The notes: generated by a model not told the origin, from the sequence alone. A stretch of DNA of 64,000 nt from Mesostigma viride (GCA_009746045.1 RPFO01000114.1:675719-739718), one strand, 5' to 3'; shown: positions 49,201-61,995, counted from the first letter of the stretch. Program-made: numbers and translations.

Positions 49201-52200
49201 ACCCAAGCGCGCTCGTCGGCATGCGCTGGGCGACCGCCGCACGCGTCTCACTGGCGCCCGGCACCTGGGGGGGTGGGGCCCCCACATGAGTACATGCATG
49301 TCCGCAGGATTTGATGCTCGATGAGAACGTTACCAGGCATTATGAGCTGGCACCCGGCACCTGCATGGAGAATGTATCATGGAGGCATGAAGCACATATA
49401 GCTAGGCGGCAGCGGCTGTCCCTTGCCTTCACGAGGGCCCTTGGGGATCCATTGTTCCTCGGCACCCACGCAGACTTCCTTGCCCCCCAAGCTTCCTATA
49501 AAACGCAGACTTCCTCGCCACCACCCAAGCTTCCTAAGTCATCCGATCGTGGGCCGTGGCAGGAACGTTGCCGTCCTTTCAATCGGGTGGTTGATGTGTA
49601 GCTCGAGCTTTTAGTTGTGTGCCATTCCTTCATCCCAATGGCACGGACTTCCGTGTGTTTCTCTTGTTCGCTTTTTTTCCCGCCCTGTTTTGATGATTTA
49701 CACCGGTATTCATTATTGATGAATAGATGGTGGCATTTATGGATAATGATCAATTCTGATGAATAGCAGAAGTAGTACTACTAGTATATATATACTATGT
49801 CCATCTCACCTCCGTAATCTATCATTCTCAATGTATATATATACTAGTCCAAAGTATAGTAGTATATATTTCCCATTATATACTGCAGTATGAATAGTCA
49901 TGTTGCGCCTTGGTTAGCTCTAACATGTTTCCCCTGCCGTGTCCTGACATACGTAACTTCTTGGAGGGAAAGGGAACCTTGCTGGTATCAGATGTACGTG
50001 GCTTATCTATTTATGGTGTCGATTGATGTATTCATGCTGAGCTTTGCGGGTAGTCCACCTACTTATTGAAAATGTTTTGCTAAACTTGGCAGAATACTAT
50101 AACTCGTCATCTCAGCTATCTATATGTATATATAAGTACACTGCTAATTTCCCTTAGGCGTCCTTCGAAGTTGTGCAGATTGCACTTCCCTCAAAGTATT
50201 TGAACTCGTATTTCGACGGAGGGAAGCGTCAGGGATAGCTGCTTGCAAGGGAGGTGTTAGACAGGGAGCTTTTAGACAGGGAACTATTGCAAGGGAGCTG
50301 TTAGACAGGGAGCTTTTAGACAGGGAAGTATTGCAAGGGAAGTATTGCAAGGGAAGCGTTGCAAGAGGGCTGTTGCAAGGGAAGTATTGCAAGGGAGCTG
50401 TTGCGAGGGAAGTGTTGCGAGGGAAGGGTTGCGAGGGAGCTGTTGCGAGGGAAGGGTTGCGAGGGAGCTGTTGCAAGGGAGCTGTTGCAAGGGAGCTGTT
50501 GCAAGGGAAGTATTGCAAGGGAAGTATTGCGAGGGAGCTGTTGCAAGGGAAGGGTTGCAAGGGAAGGGTTGCGAGGGAAGGGTTGCAAGAGGGCTGTTGC
50601 AAGGGAAGTATTGCAAGGGAGCTGTTGCAAGGGAAGTATGCAAGGGAAGTATTGCGAGGGAGCTGTTGCGAGGGAGCTGTTGCAAGGGAGCTGTTGCAAG
50701 GGAAGTATTGCAAGGGAGCTGTTGCGAGGGAAGGGTTGCGAGGGAGCTGTTGCAAGGGAAGTATTGCGAGGGAAGTATTGCAAGGAAACTGTTACAAAGG
50801 GAGTCAAGGCATCGGAGTAGGATGAGAGCACCTGGACGAGTAAGTCATGAGGGGCAGCAGCATCCCACAGAGGTTGTTGAAACAGTTCTTAGCACGGTAC
50901 TAACCACACTTAGAATAGGAAGAGTAACCAAGCAGCTGGAGGCATTCTATTCAGTTATGGTGACAGAAAAAAGCCACCCTAATCGGAGAACCACATGCAC
51001 AAGGCAGCACCGATCTTGATGAATAAGGCGTACTGCGCAAGACAGTACGGTACTAGCATAAAAACTGGATATATCACATGTACCAACACGGCACTCACCC
51101 TGATGACCAGGGCATACCAAGGGGTGAACTAACCCATGTAACAAAAAGAAGGGGAGACCATTCAAGGTGAGAAAGGCAATCACGTGTGTACCAAGATTGC
51201 ACCAACCTTGATGAACAAGGCGTAGCGCGGGAAGCGTGACGATTGCGAGCGGTCGCGCACGACATAGGCCTCCACGGCACCCAGCCCCCTGGGAGGGGGC
51301 AGCGCCATCATCGTTCGCATGTCCTCTGGGACGACCGCCGTGGAGCGGCCACCTCGCCCGAGGGGGGCCCTGTTCCACGCGGAAGGAGGGGCGGTTCCAG
51401 CCGAACACGCGCACGCACCATGGCCCAACAATAAATGGCGGTCCCGACGGATACAGGCGGGTCGACAAGGCAGGCGGTGCCCAGGACCACCGGGTGAAGG
51501 GATGCGAGCAGCCTGTGGAGCCTACGAGGTGTGTGGGAACGAAAGATTCATGCTGGAGGCTGCACAGCATAGGATCCGCCATTGCTCCACACCCAAGACA
51601 AGGGCTTGCCACCTGGCACCCTGGGCTGGATTGTCAGTGGGCCGTGCTCACTCTCGGACTCGGTAGTGAAACTGCCAGAGATGTGAAACTTCTAGCAGAT
51701 GTTTCACTCCAGAGCCCATGGCCGTGCTGTGCACCGTGGCAAGGTTCCGCACACGCGCCTGTGACTCATGCACCAATTCGCTGAGGCTTGGCAAGCTCCC
51801 GCAAACGCGAGCTCGTGCGCGCTCCCTGTTTGCCGAGTCAGCGACCATCATCAGTGCAGCTAGCGTTTTCACGTTTGTTGCTTTCTGACGACCATCATCA
51901 GTGCCTACTCGGGAAACAGAGTAGGCTACCGTCATCAGCGAAACGGGGGTTCTAAACTCACCAGGGGGGTCAACAACATGGCAGGGTAGACCAAGTTGCG
52001 TACCGATGTAGATGCCTAATGATAGATCGATTATTAAAATGCCACAAATTAAATCGTCATGACCAGGGCAACAGGTACGCATGACCTGCCCAAGCTCAAC
52101 TATGCAAACTAATGTAACTCTGCTGACTGAAATATTTATGCTAGCTGATCCAGCAATGTAAAACGCACCGCCTACGGCATCGCGACATGGGTCACAAAGA

Positions 52201-55200
52201 ATGCTGGCTACTTGGGTCACAACAAACTAATTGGGTCACAACAAACTATTTGGGTCACAACAAACTAATTGGGTCACAACAAACTATTTGGGTCACAACA
52301 AACTATTTGGGTCACAACAAACTATTTGGGTCACAACAAACTATTTGGGTCACAACAAACTATTTGGGTCACAACAAACTATTTGGGTCACAACAAACTA
52401 TTTGGGTCACAACAAACTATTTGGGTCACAACAACCTATTTGCGTCACAACAAACTATTTGGGTCACAACAAACTATTTTGGTCACAACAAACTATTTGG
52501 GTCACAACAAACTATTTGGGTCACAACAAACTATTTGGGTCACAACAAACTATTTGGGTCACAACAAACTATTTGGGTCACAACAAACTATTTGGGTCAC
52601 AACAAACTATTTGGGTCACAACAAACTATTTGGGTCACAACAAACTATTTGGGTCACAACAAACTATTTGGGTCACAACAAACTATTTGGGTCACAACAA
52701 ACTATTTGGGTCACAGCAAACTATTTGGGTCACAACAAACTATTTGGGTCACAACAAACTCTTTGGGTCACAACAAACTATTTGGGTCACAACAAACTAT
52801 TTGGGTCACAACAAACTATTTGGGGGCAACAGGGAACCTTCCCAAAGCACCTGTGCTAGCACAACCGCAAAGCTAGTCGTGAAACTCACTGCTTGGACGA
52901 GAGCGCAACCGGGACTGTGCCCATTATTGGGGTACCAAGACGCGGAAAGACACCACTGTGACAGCAAACTAATGCCAACACGACACACACAAGTATCTCT
53001 GCCAAATCTGCCAGCAGCAGCGCACAGCTGCTCAAGTTACAGCCAACGGTCAGAGACGGGCCCCGGACCTGACGATGGTGCCCGCTGGGCGCTGGCTAAA
53101 CACCAATGTCATCACAACTGCTGTGCTATCCATGGCCGCGCTCACAAGATGTAATAAACAGGTGGTGGCGCTCACGAGATGCAGTACATGGATGGAGGCA
53201 CTCAGGGGACGTAATGAACAGATGGCGCCACTCACGAGATGCAGTACATGGATGGAGGCACTCAGGAGACGTAATGAACAGATGGCGCCACTCACGAGAT
53301 GCAGTACATGGATGGAGGCACTCAGGAGACGTAATGAATCGATGGCGCCACTCACGAGATGCAGTACATGGATGGAGGCACTCAGGAGACGTAATGAACA
53401 GATGGCGCCACTCACGAGATGCAGTACATAGATGGAGGCACTCAGGAGACGTAATGAACAGATGGCGCCACTCACGAGATGCAGTACATGGATGGAGGCA
53501 CTCAGGAGACGTAATGAACAGATGGCGCCACTCACGAGATGCAGTACATGGATGGAGGCACTCAGGAGACGTAATGAACAGATGGCGCCACTCACAAGAT
53601 GCAGTACATGGATGGAGGCACTCAGGAGACGTAATGAATCGATGGCGCCACTCACGAGATGCAGTACATAGATGGAGGCACTCAGGAGACGTAATGAACA
53701 GATGGCGCCACTCACGAGATGCAGTACATAGATGGAGGCACTCAGGAGACGTAATGAATCGATGGCGCCACTCACGAGATGTAATAGAGAGAATGCGGCA
53801 ATCACGAGATGAATGGCCGCACTCACAAGATGTAATAAACAGATGGCGGCACTTACTGCTCCGACACAGGCCCCGGACCCGAGGGCGGCCGTCGCTGGCT
53901 GGAAACGCCTGCTGAGCTGGCGGACGACGCGCGGCTCCCCTTCCCCGAGGACGGGCGGCCCTGCTCCTGCGGGGAGTGAGGGTGCCGTACGAGCAGTGGG
54001 TGAGGAGGAATCGAAAGCACGCAGGCAGCAGAAAACCAATGACGCACAAACGCAAAATCAATGCGGGGACGGACGGACGCAAACGGTTACAACATGTTTG
54101 GCTTCTTGTAGGGATGCGGTCGGAGATTGATGTCAGCGAACAGACACCGAGTCCATGACATGGCCTGTAGGAGGCAGCGAGCTTTGGGTAAGGGTTAAGA
54201 GTTTAGAGTTTACCACGCAGACAACGGTCTTTTCCAGACGAGATTGTTGACAGGATGGATTGCGAAAATGCAGACAATGTGACACTCGTGCGGCAGACAA
54301 TGTGACACTCGTGCGGAGCAGGCATAACATTCATAAGCAGTGGCCACAAAATATTGACTCCCATTGGGGAGTCGTGGGGCACAATAATATCCGATTTAAG
54401 AGCTTTCCATCCCCGTTCGTTGCACGATGAGCTGAGGCCCATGAGGCCTCACAGACTGCGCCGGCATGCTTCCCAGTCTTGGGATTCACACAGAAAAACT
54501 CGACCAACCAACAAACCAATGAGCATGCATGCTTGCCCCCCAGGACAAGCTGTTGCCCCCCCCCCCCCGCACCCCCCCCCACCCCCCTTTCTCCCTGTTG
54601 CTGCTGCTCTCTCTGTAGGGCATGCTCCCCCACGCCACACACCCACCTGTTGTTTCCATCAAATATATCGAACCAGCTGACCTGTTGCGGCTGCTCCCTC
54701 TGTTGGGACTTGGAGCGGTTCATGCGATCAATAACCTTGTCCAGCGAAGGGATGTGGTGCTCCTGCAGGGGGGGAGGGGGGAGGAGGGGAACCAGCAGCA
54801 AGCAGGAGACGTGTCATGGGACGGCCCCCAGCAGCAAGCAGGAGACGTGTCATGGGACGGCCCCCAGCAGCAAGCAGGAGACGTGTCATGGGACGGCCCC
54901 CAGCAGCAAGCAGGAGACGTGTCATGGGACGGCCCCCAGCAGCAAGCAGGAGACGTGTCATGGGACGGCCCCCAGCAGCAAGCAGGAGACGTGTCATGGG
55001 ACGGCCCCCAGCAGCAAGCAGGAGACGTGTCATGGGACGGCCCCCAGCAGCAAGCAGGAGACGTGTCATGGGACGGCCCCCAGCAGCAAGCAGGAGACGT
55101 GTCATGGGACGGCCCCCAGCAGCAAGCAGGAGACGTGTCATGGGACGGCCCCCAGCAGCAAGCAGGAGACGTGTCATGGGACGGCCCCCAGCAGCAAGCA

Positions 55201-57562
55201 GGAGACGTGTCATGGGACGGCCCCCAGCAGCAAGCAGGAGACGTGTCATGGGACGGCCCCCAGCAGCAAGCAGGAGACGTGTCATGGGACGGCCCCCAGC
55301 AGCAAGCAGGAGACGTGTCATGGGACGGCCCCCAGCTGCCAGCAGGAGACGTGTCATGGGACGGCCCCCAGCAGCAAGCAGGAGACGTGTCATGGGACCT
55401 GTATAGCCAAACACTAAGCTTAAACGTATACAATTCATATATATTAAGACCGCATACATATTAAGAAAACGTACATCCATGGTTGACACCGTGCCGGCGT
55501 CCGACCCCTCATCCTCATCTCCTGGTAAACTCGCCAAGTCCTCCGAACCAATGTCGTAAGAAGAAGCGATTGTGCCCGCACGCGGCGCCCTCGCATTCCC
55601 TCCCCCTAGCGGCGGGGGAAGCGCATATCCTGCACCAAACTCCCCCTCCCCCTCCCCCCCCACCTTCTTCTTCTTGTCCTTAGAGGGACTTCCCGGAAGC
55701 CGCTCTGGCGGCTCACCCCGGCCCGATGACCTCTCTCCGGGGCCCCGGCCAGGGGGCGGTGGCAGCGCATAGCCAGCCCCCATGCCGCCCACCCTGTCAC
55801 TCGCCGGCGACGCGCCCTGTGCTGACGCGGCACCCTGACTGCTCGAGCTGGCGCCCACAACAACCGCTTTGTCGCGGGCAGGGCCACGGCCAGGTGGCGG
55901 CGGCAGGGCATACCCTTGCCCTTGCAAACGTGACACTTCGGTCGCTCCCTTCCTCGCCCTCGCGAACCTGCCGGCAGGGTCGCCCCCCTGGCCAGGGTGG
56001 CTCGGTGGTGGTATCCCCGCCGCCTCCAGGGACGGCATGGTGGACACCGAGGAGTCCCCCCCCCGCGACCCAAGCGAGGCGCCAAACCCTTGTGAGGAAG
56101 ACGTAGCCAGCGATGTGTGGCCTTGGGACGAGTGGCCCTGCGATGAAGACGCCCCAGCCGCACCCGCGCCCGCGCCGGTGGCCCTGCCGCCCGCCACCGC
56201 CCCTGGCGCCGCCCCCGGTGGGGGCAGCGCGTACCCTGCCAGGGAAGGCATGGACCTGCCCGAGTCGTCCTGTGAGCTGGTCGAGTCCAGCGCAGCGCGA
56301 GGGGGGCCAACGGAGCCCGTCCCGGTGGCTGCTGCCGACGGCACGGGGGCCCTCTGTCGCCCCCTCCCTTGTACGTCTGACCCATGCCCCTCTCGGCCAT
56401 CCGATTGGCCGCTGCCCCATGTTGGGTGAGAGCCCCCAGAGCCCGCGGCATGGGAGCTGTCGCCCAGGGAGCTGCCGCCCCCCCCCTGGGATCCAGAGGA
56501 GTCCACGCCCCCGGGGGTGCCGCGAGGGGCCACATTGCCCCCCCCGCGGGCCAGGGGGGGCGGGAGCGCAAAACCCGCCCCCAGCGCTCCCAGGGACCCG
56601 TTTGGGTCTTCGTCTTGCCTCTCGCCCAACCCCAGTGATCCGTCACCGTTGGCATCCGTATCGGGGCCTAGACCATCCTCCTCCTCGTCGTCCAGCGTGC
56701 CCGCATCCTCCACGTCCTCCACAGTCGAGAGCGGTCTGCGGGCGACGCTGGATCGGGCCAGGGGGGGCGGCAAAGCGAAACCCGCCCCAAGGTTGCGGAG
56801 GGATCCGTTGGGGTCGCTTTGACTCCCCAGCGGGTCGAAGGCGCTGGAGGAACCTGCAGAGTCGAGGCTGGTGCGGCCAGCCGTCGCCGCGCCGCCACTT
56901 GGCCGCGCGCCATCGCTGCCGGCGCTGCGTGCCAAAGGGGGGGGCAGCGCGAATCCGGTCTCCAAGGATGGGGTTGACCTAGAGGAGCTGGTTTGAGAGC
57001 CACCTGAGCCTGTGCCTGTTGGCATGGCTCTTGCGCTGGCATCCGCGCGACGGCCCGAATGTGCTGACGGGGCCTCGGCAGAAATTTGAGAGGAGAGCAA
57101 GCCCGAGCTGGCGCCTTGGGAGCCGGTTAGATCCGCGACCGTCGGGACAGCCCGGGGCACCCCGCCAGGGCCTCTCCCCAAGGGCGGAGGTAGGGCAACG
57201 CCGTACCCAAAGGATGGCATGGAGCCCGTCGAGGCAGAGGAGTCGGAATCCAAGTTTGGGGCCGGGCGCGCCAGCAAGGCTTCGCGCCGCTCTTCCTCAG
57301 GGAATACGAAACTGCCGACTCTTTCTCCCTGAGTGAACTCCGCCGTGTCGTCCCCATTCGTGCCGCCGAGGGCCTGGTCAGGCGCGTACTCCTGGACACG
57401 GTTGGCGTCGTCGAAAACGAAACTCTCTCTCCTGCTGTCGGCAGCAAAGTCAGCACTGCCCAGGTCCACGTCAAACGTGACCGAATCATAACTGGCGGAG
57501 GCGGTGGTTTGCTCAACATCGTAGGCTTTCACCGCTTTTCCTTTATCAGGTTTTCGATCCAT
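46250..57562 (-). CDS. Tubby-like protein, eight exons, about 1,093 aa
   Basis: Tubby-domain proteins bind membrane phosphoinositides and act in ciliary cargo delivery or transcription. Exons: 57562-55475, 54762-54682, 53966-53857, 51369-51207, 49264-49088, 48106-47765, 46923-46747 and 46393-46250. Frames join without a break; the stop is TAG. Exon 1 (696 codons) is disordered and carries nine G(Y/F)ALPPP-type motifs. The Tub domain starts at MRTMMALPPPRGLG, continues with YVVRD, LRSNLAGTSFTML, LMAAVLPDLSI, PPVMQAA, FGSSKNFQLCLP, and ends with SLGKMDKDKFALSYSFPITG, LQAFALVLASMDRKLCY, matching the family end LQAFAICLSSFDSKL. Exon 6 inserts about 85 residues, acidic then basic, into the domain. 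The donor of exon 2 (GTCAGC) is weak; it was chosen because it keeps the frame. Start is the only Met with a long coding-like extension. Confidence 0.92.
47320..47560. repeat. 23-bp minisatellite in a Tubby intron
   Basis: About 10 units of 23 bp with core GGGCCATGCAACACACATCA and ATT/CATT variants. Intron between the exons at 47765 and 46923. Confidence 0.93.
48590..48745. repeat. AT-rich tandem repeat in a Tubby intron
   Basis: Three or so units of roughly 50 bp containing ATGATAGTAGCATACTGA and ATACCTACTATA. Intron 49087-48107. Confidence 0.85.
50226..50790. repeat. 14-bp minisatellite in a Tubby intron
   Basis: About 40 units of 14 bp of the form TTGCAAGGGAAGTA or TTGCGAGGGAGCTG, with A/G and AAGTA/AGCTG variants in mixed order. 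Intron 51206-49265. Confidence 0.93.
52212..52825. repeat. 19-bp minisatellite in a Tubby intron
   Basis: About 32 nearly identical units TTGGGTCACAACAAACTAT. The first copies have AAT for TAT and a few carry single changes. Intron 53856-51370. Confidence 0.96.
53159..53790. repeat. 60-bp tandem repeat, about 10 copies, in a Tubby intron
   Basis: Units of exactly 60 bp contain GATGGCGCCACTCACGAGAT and GGAGGCACTCAGGAGACGTA, with only a few substitutions (ACATG/ACATA, GAACA/GAATC). It is in the same intron as the 19-bp array, about 300 bp away. Confidence 0.95.
54800..55399. repeat. 36-bp minisatellite, 17 copies, in Tubby intron 1
   Basis: Unit of 36 bp with GGAGACGTGTCATGGGACGG and CAGCAGCAAGCA. 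One copy has CAGCTGCCAGCA. Twelve codons per unit, open in several frames on both strands. It fills most of the 712-bp first intron (55474-54763). Confidence 0.96.
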
Positions 57563-59995
57563 GTCAGCTCCACCAGGCCTGCTTTACGAAAGTAAATGGC
57601 CTGGGGAGATTCTGCCAAGTTTTCACCGAAACTAGTCGACCATTCGCAGTCGGGTCTACGTACAACATCAGCCAACTAACCAGGCATGACTAGTTGAATA
57701 CATTCGATATTCCATCCGCGCAGACGCGGACTTGACTATCATGCCATAATGTTAGAGAAAATGCTTAACCATGCAAGGGCTTTACATACTGGCATTGAAA
57801 TTGGCTGAAGGCTTTACAGTATAGTGTACTGCATGTGAATTAAGGATACACGGTACAGTCCCAGTCTGCCACCATAGTTGTGCTCGCTGAAAATTTGGTC
57901 TCAGCCTGCTCCCAGTTGTCAAGCACGCGGATCACGTCTCTTTGGTGCTGTACAGTGGCGCTCTCCGCAGTCCGCACAAGTGCAAGTTGACTCAACTCAA
58001 GTCCGCAATTTCGACACCGAGCTCCAGAGTTATTATCTGTTTACTGTATCACGTGGGAACTTGTTCCGTAGTTCTTCGTACAGTATCATGCTGGCTGCAA
58101 CACGGAACTACGATTATCTGGAGGGACGCCACGCAATGTGTTTCCAACTATTGGAACGTTTACAGTTCGCGAAAGTGTACTGTTCATAGTGTCCTGGCCC
58201 TCGGCCGTTTCCAAATCTCTGCTGCCCATGTGTGGCGTGGGCAACAACAACAACAACAACAACAACAACAAGAATGCTCATCTCTCCCACCCATTTACTC
58301 TCCCACCGATTTACGACCGTCAGATGGGTGAATCTGACGGACGGACGGACAGGTACACCCGAGAACCGCACAGATGTAGCCGAAATCCGCACAGATGTAG
58401 CCGAAAACCGCACAGATGTAGCCGAAAAACCGCACAGATGCAGCCGAAAACCGCACAGATGTAGCCGAAAAACCGCACAGATGTAGCCGAATAGCCTTGT
58501 CCAGTGGAAGTGGAGGCCAAGGAGGCTCGCAGTCCTCCCAGAGCCCTGTCCAGTGGCCCGACATGCTGCATGCTGCATGCTGTCGAATCGCCTGGAGTAC
58601 CGCACATGCTACATGGACCGGCTTGCTGCGGCGCGCCAGGAGGATTTGGAGCCGTCGGATGGGGAGGAGTTGCCCCAACGCAAGGGGCGACGAAAAAACG
58701 GGAATAAATAGGGCGCACACCGTACGTTGCGTAGGTGATGTTGTTGGGCGTAATGGACAAGAACTACTGGTCTTGAAATAAAACTTGCGTCCCGGTAGGC
58801 CGCCGGCCGGACTGGTCCACTCTGTACGTTTTAGTGTTTGCTAGCGTCCGCGTTCCTCCGGCAGGTTGCCGGCCGGACTGGTAGTTTTTGCTAACATCCC
58901 TAATGTGTACACATTCAACAAAACATGGTTCGAACAGTCGATGATAACGCAGTCCAAATCTAACAACCTACAACCTACCCCTCGAACAACAACAGTTCGC
59001 GGACAGAACAAAGGCCCGCCCCCCACTCCCGAGCGCGTAGCTAGGCCTAGTCTAGAGTCTATGTAGGGGTCAAGTATCTCACCGCTCTCACCTTGTTTCA
59101 GTTGTTTGCCACCCCATTATTATAGGCAGGGCCAGCCGTTTCATCCACTATTAATAACCTGTCGGTTCACCGGCGTGGGATTCAACTCAACTCAACTCAA
59201 CTCAACGTGGGAACTCAACTCAACTCAACTCAACTCAACTCCCGAGGGCCCAGGAGTGGTATTTCTTATTCCGGGGCCCAATGGCCGGCGCCGCGCCAGA
59301 CTCGCCCGCCTTTGGGCTTTGTGTCACACTTTGGGCGTCTTGGAATTTGGCTTTGGGCGTCTTGGAAGTTGGCTTTGGGCGTTTGCTCTTTTGGCAGATT
59401 TCTACACTACACTGGTACTACGTAAAAAAGCACAGACTGGTGCGGCGTAACATTTTTAAACTTGGTAAAATTACCGCCGCACAGCCAGCCAGAACTGGAC
59501 AAGGTGATGGCCGCAAGTAGTCGTTGCTGGGCTATCGTATTTGTAGCATGGGGCGTTTCACCGAGTCTACGGTTAGCATGATGGGGAGGATTCCTAACCT
59601 TCATTATGTGGGTTAAGTAGGGGTGCTCATAGTGGCCGGTTTCCCTCGCTTCCTTGTAAACCAGGCTCTGCGTCAAGATCACAGACGACCGGGTAAGTAG
59701 TTGTTCCAGTCTGTTCTAGTTTGTATGACGCCTGCTATTAGGCGTTCTTGTTATTGTCGTTCATCATCGCCGTGACCGTCGTGGCCAGCAGCGTGCTTTT
59801 TTTACATACCGGATGGTGTCGACTTGTTTATTGATAGCGCATTGGTGAATATCGCTGCATGGAGGAATATCGGCTACAACCCGCGGGAAAGTGCTGGCTC
59901 CAATGTTCTTTTTGTATGCAGGATGACGGCACTGCCAAGCCGGAGACGAATATGACGCTCGTTATAATGCCAGTCATTCAGACCGACTGCGCGAC
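57563..59995. other. 5' flank of the Tubby gene; short repeats, no gene
   Basis: Contains (CAA)n at about 58,244-58,270, five to six copies of AACCGCACAGATGTAGCCGA at 58,360-58,490 and (CAACT)n at 59,183-59,240. The Tubby promoter should lie in the first few hundred bases, but no clear core element is visible. Open frames here are short and unrecognised. Confidence 0.5.
58360..58490. repeat. 21-bp tandem repeat, about six copies
   Basis: Units AACCGCACAGATGTAGCCGA plus one or two A residues. Intergenic, upstream of the Tubby gene. Confidence 0.88.
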
Positions 59996-61995
59996 TGGTT
60001 GTGGGATACACGTTCCTGGTTGTGGGATGTGTTCCTTGTTGTGGGATACTTGTTCCTGGTTGTGGGATGCACGTTCCTGGTTGTGGGATGCACGTTCCTG
60101 GTTGTGGGATGTGTTCCTGGTTGTAGGATACTTGTTCCTGGTTGTGGGATGTGTTCCTGGTTGTGGGATGCACGTTCCTTGTGTTGCTGGTTGTGGGAAA
60201 CACGTTCCTGGTTGTGGGATACTTGTTCCTGGTGGTGGGAAACACGTTCCTAGTTGTAGGATACACGTTCCTGGTTGTGGGAAACACGTTCCTGGTTGTA
60301 GGATACTTGTTCCTGGTTGTGGGAAACACGTTCCTGGTTGTAGGATACACGTTCCTGGTTGTGGGAAACACGTTCCTGGTTGTGGGATACACGTTCCTGG
60401 TTGTGGGAAACACGTTCCTGGTTGTGGGAAACACGTTCCTGGTTGTGGGATACACGTTCCTGGTTGTGGGAAACACGTTCCTGGTTGTAGGTACACGTTC
60501 CTGGTTGTGGGAAACACGTTCCTGGTTGTGGGAAACACGTTCCTGGTTGTAGGATACTTGTTCCTGGTTGTAGGATACTTCTTCCTGGTTGTGGGAAACA
60601 CGTTCCTGGTTGTGGGAAACACGTTCCTGGTTGTAGGATACACGTTCCTGGTTGTGGGATAGTCGTTCCTGGTTGTGGGATAGTCGTTCCTGGTTGTGGG
60701 AAACACGTTCCTGGTGGTGGGAAACACGTTCCTGGTTGTAGGATACACGTTCCTGGTTGTGGGAAACACGTTCCTGGTGGTGGGAAACACGTTCCTGGTT
60801 GTAGGATACACGTTCCTGGTTGTGGGAAACACGTTCCTGGTTGTGGGAAACACGTTCCTGGTTGTAGGATACACGTTCCTGGTTGTGGGAAACACGTTCC
60901 TGGTTGTGGGAAACACGTTCCTGGTTGTGGGAAACACGTTCCTGGTTGTAGGATACTTGTTCCTGGTTGTGGGAAACACGTTCCTGGTTGTGGGAAACAC
61001 GTTCCTGGTTGTAGGAAACACGTTCCTGGTTGTGGGAAACACGTTCCTGGTTGTGGGAAACACGTTCCTGGTTGTGGGATACACGTTCCTGGTTGTGGGA
61101 TACTTGTTCCTGGTTGTGGGAAACACGTTCCTGGTTGTGGGAAACACGTTCCTGGTTGTGGGAAACACGTTCCTGGTTGTGGGAAACACGTTCCTGGTTG
61201 TGGGATACACGTTCCTGGTTGTGGGATACACGTTCCTGGTTGTGGGAAACACGTTCCTGGTTGTAGGAAACACGTTCCTGGTTGTGGGAAACACGTTCCT
61301 GGTTGTGGGATACTTGTTCCTCGTTGTGGGAAACACGTTCCTGGTTGTGGGAAACACGTTCCTGGTTGTGGGAAACACGTTCCTGGTTGTGGGAAACACG
61401 TTCCTGGTTGTGGGAAACACGTTCCTGGTTGTGGGAAACACGTTCCTGGTTGTGGGATACACGTTCCTGGTTGTGGGATACACGTTCCTGGTTGTGGGAA
61501 ACACGTTCCTGGTTGTAGGATACTTGTTCTTGGTTGTGGGAAACACGTTCCTGGTTGTGGGAAACACGTTCCTGGTTGTGGGATACTTGTTCCTGGTTGT
61601 GGGAAACACGTTCCTGGTTGTGGGAAACACGTTCCTGGTTGTAGGATACACGTTCCTGGTTGTGGGAAACACGTTCCTGGTTGTGGGAAACACGTTCCTG
61701 GTTGTGGGAAACACGTTCCTGGTTGTGGGAAACACGTTCCTGGTTGTGGGATACACGTTCCTGGTTGTGGGAAACACGTTCCTGGTTGTGGGAAACACGT
61801 TCCTGGTTGTGGGAAACACGTTCCTGGTTGTGGGAAACACGTTCCTGGTTGTGGGATACACGTTCCTGGTTGTGGGAAACACGTTCCTGGTTGTGGGATA
61901 CACGTTCCTGGTTGTGGGATACACGTTCCTGGTTGTGGGAAACACGTTCCTGGTTGTAGGATAGTCGAGCCTAGTTGTGGGATGTGTTCCTGGTC
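59996..61995. repeat. 21-bp satellite, about 94 copies, 2 kb
   Basis: Unit GGTTGTGGGAAACACGTTCC plus T, with variants GGGATACA, AGGATACT and GGGATAGTC. The unit is a multiple of three, so long open frames (up to 655 codons) appear on both strands. None shows non-repeat coding sequence. Confidence 0.97.

Noticed and set aside
46250..57562. Exon 2 of the Tubby gene extending to a stronger GTGGGT donor near 54,650
   Set aside because: That donor gives phase 2 and puts the next exon in a frame rich in Arg, without the smooth Gln/Ser/Pro continuation. The weaker GTCAGC donor keeps all downstream frames.
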